Assembly (NCBI RefSeq): GCF_000003605.2
Contig: NW_003143794.1
Coordinates: 940,560-983,263, forward strand
From: Saccoglossus kowalevskii
Taxonomy: Eukaryota; Hemichordata; Enteropneusta; Harrimaniidae
Length of the DNA: 42,704 nt
Reading direction: 5' to 3'
In this document: positions 41,724 to 42,704 of the stretch, in pieces
Layout of the letters: each line of letters opens with the position of its first letter
How positions within the stretch are numbered: position 1 is the stretch's first letter
Translations under genes and position numbers: made by a program
Notes under the pieces: model-generated
Database searches by the model: none
Told to the model about the DNA's origin: nothing
The model's input: only the letters and a program-made list of their open reading frames with translations

Positions 41724-42704
41724 AATCAAAGAAAGCTTAGAAAGAACTCCTGTGTGCTGAGAGTTTTGGAGACACATTAAAAATTAATTCAAAATTACTT
41801 ATACTTGAGATATTGATGGAAACGCAGAAAACTAATTATGCAAATAAGGTAACCAATATGAACAGATTTAAGTGTAAAACTAAAGGTCTGCACAATGTAC
41901 CAAGTTTTATTGAAATGTGATTTGAACCAAAAAAATATTAATTATTATGCTAATTTTTAATTTTAACCAAAAATTAATCAGGCTGTCTATTGTCCTAGAG
42001 CATTTATGTACCAAGTTTTATCCAAATGCGATGATCAATACTTGAGATATCAGTATTAATTAATTATGTTATCTAGGTGATTAAGAAGCATAAATATTTA
42101 CCAAAAACTAATATGGTGCATAGTCTGAGGTTCATTGAAATGTGATGGGTACTCTTTAAAAGTTTCATTGAAATCCAATGAGTGGTTTTTAGACAGCAGT
42201 GCAACAGCCATAGAACAGCAAAAAATTAACTAAATATGCAAATTAGGTAATTAATAGGCACAATTATTTATCCCAAAATTAATCAGGTCTCTGCATAGTA
42301 CTAGAAAAAATGTCGCAAGTCTCATTGAAATGTGATGATTAGTACTTGAGATATCAGGTGAAAAGCTGAAAATTAATTAATTATGCTAATAAGGTGATTA
42401 ATATGCACAAATATTTTACCCAAAAACTAACTAGGTCTCTGCACAGTCCTCAAGTAACTATGTACCAAGTTTCATTGAAACGTGATCATTACTACTCGAA
42501 ATATCAAAAGCTGAAAATTAATTAATTATGCAAATTAGGTAAGTAATATGTACTGATATTACCCTAAAAACTATCAGTCTGTGCAGTGTCATATGACACC
42601 TATGTACAAGTTTTATTGAAATGTTATGATTAATACTTGAGATATCAGTGGAAAAGCCGAAATTGATAATCATTATGTAATTAGGATTAATAATATTAAC
42701 AGAT
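41724..42704 (+). repeat. Dispersed repeat with about 110-160 bp tandem units
   Basis: Begins near TCAAAGAAAGCTTAGAAAGA and runs off the window. At least six degenerate units follow, each with 'CCAAGTTTCATTGAAATGTG', 'TACTTGAGATATCA', 'AAAATTAATTAATTATGC' and 'CAGGTCTCTGCACAGT'. The start and the first units are repeated in reverse complement at 322-658. It lies in APMAP intron 3. Confidence 0.85.

Noticed and set aside
1-42704. Search for a prokaryote-like system (CRISPR array, toxin pair, phage or defence operon)
   Set aside because: The sequence is clearly intron-rich animal DNA; spaced tandem repeats seen are satellites or transposon units, not CRISPR arrays.

Overview
The window is eukaryotic, AT-rich genomic DNA from an animal, most likely a marine invertebrate. 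Its genes are split into many short exons with GT..AG introns of about 0.3 to 3.7 kb, and all four proteins read like close relatives of vertebrate ones. The repeats (TCCGTCTGTC-rich families carrying a recurring ATGGCC..GGCCAT hairpin) suggest an invertebrate deuterostome such as an acorn worm. That species guess is weak and rests on general familiarity, not on a search. No operons, CRISPR arrays, rRNA or convincing tRNA genes were seen, and nothing that I would call a new molecular system.

Layout: (1) 828-1885, + strand: the last three coding exons of an arginase gene that begins outside the window. (2) 1886-4818: repeat-bearing spacer. (3) 4819-25691, + strand: a complete 15-exon acetyl-CoA synthetase gene (711 aa) with a presequence that looks mitochondrial (ACSS1-like). 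Its introns hold most of the mobile DNA. (4) 25692-28428: convergent spacer with the 3' ends of two genes. (5) 28429-39116, - strand: a 13-exon ABCD4-type ABC transporter (641 aa as modelled), the lysosomal cobalamin exporter family. Only its first short exon is uncertain. (6) 39117-39564: short head-to-head spacer, probably a shared promoter region. (7) 39565-40236 and onward, + strand: the first three exons of an APMAP-like (strictosidine-synthase-like beta-propeller) membrane protein, running off the window in a repeat-filled intron.

All joins were worked out by hand from splice signals and reading phase. The ACSS exons sum to 2136 nt and the ABCD4 exons to 1926 nt, both multiples of three and without internal stops. 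The proteins act in separate places (arginine breakdown, acetate activation in mitochondria, vitamin B12 release from lysosomes, a membrane-anchored hydrolase-like protein), so the cluster is better explained as conserved gene order than as a pathway. From memory, ACSS1 and APMAP are neighbours on human 20p11, and ABCD4 and ARG2 lie on human 14q24, a region paralogous to 20p11. The window may therefore show the pre-duplication arrangement.

The main structural interest is in the non-coding DNA: a 74-bp tandem array that repeatedly copies the end of ACSS exon 7 together with its splice donor; two repeat families whose ends look like Helitron 3' termini; a foldback element with arms of about 75 bp; a recognisable insertion inside a repeat with near-identical target duplications; a perfect 24-bp inverted repeat; a LINE 3' fragment; and a decayed copy of an invertebrate multicopy protein family.
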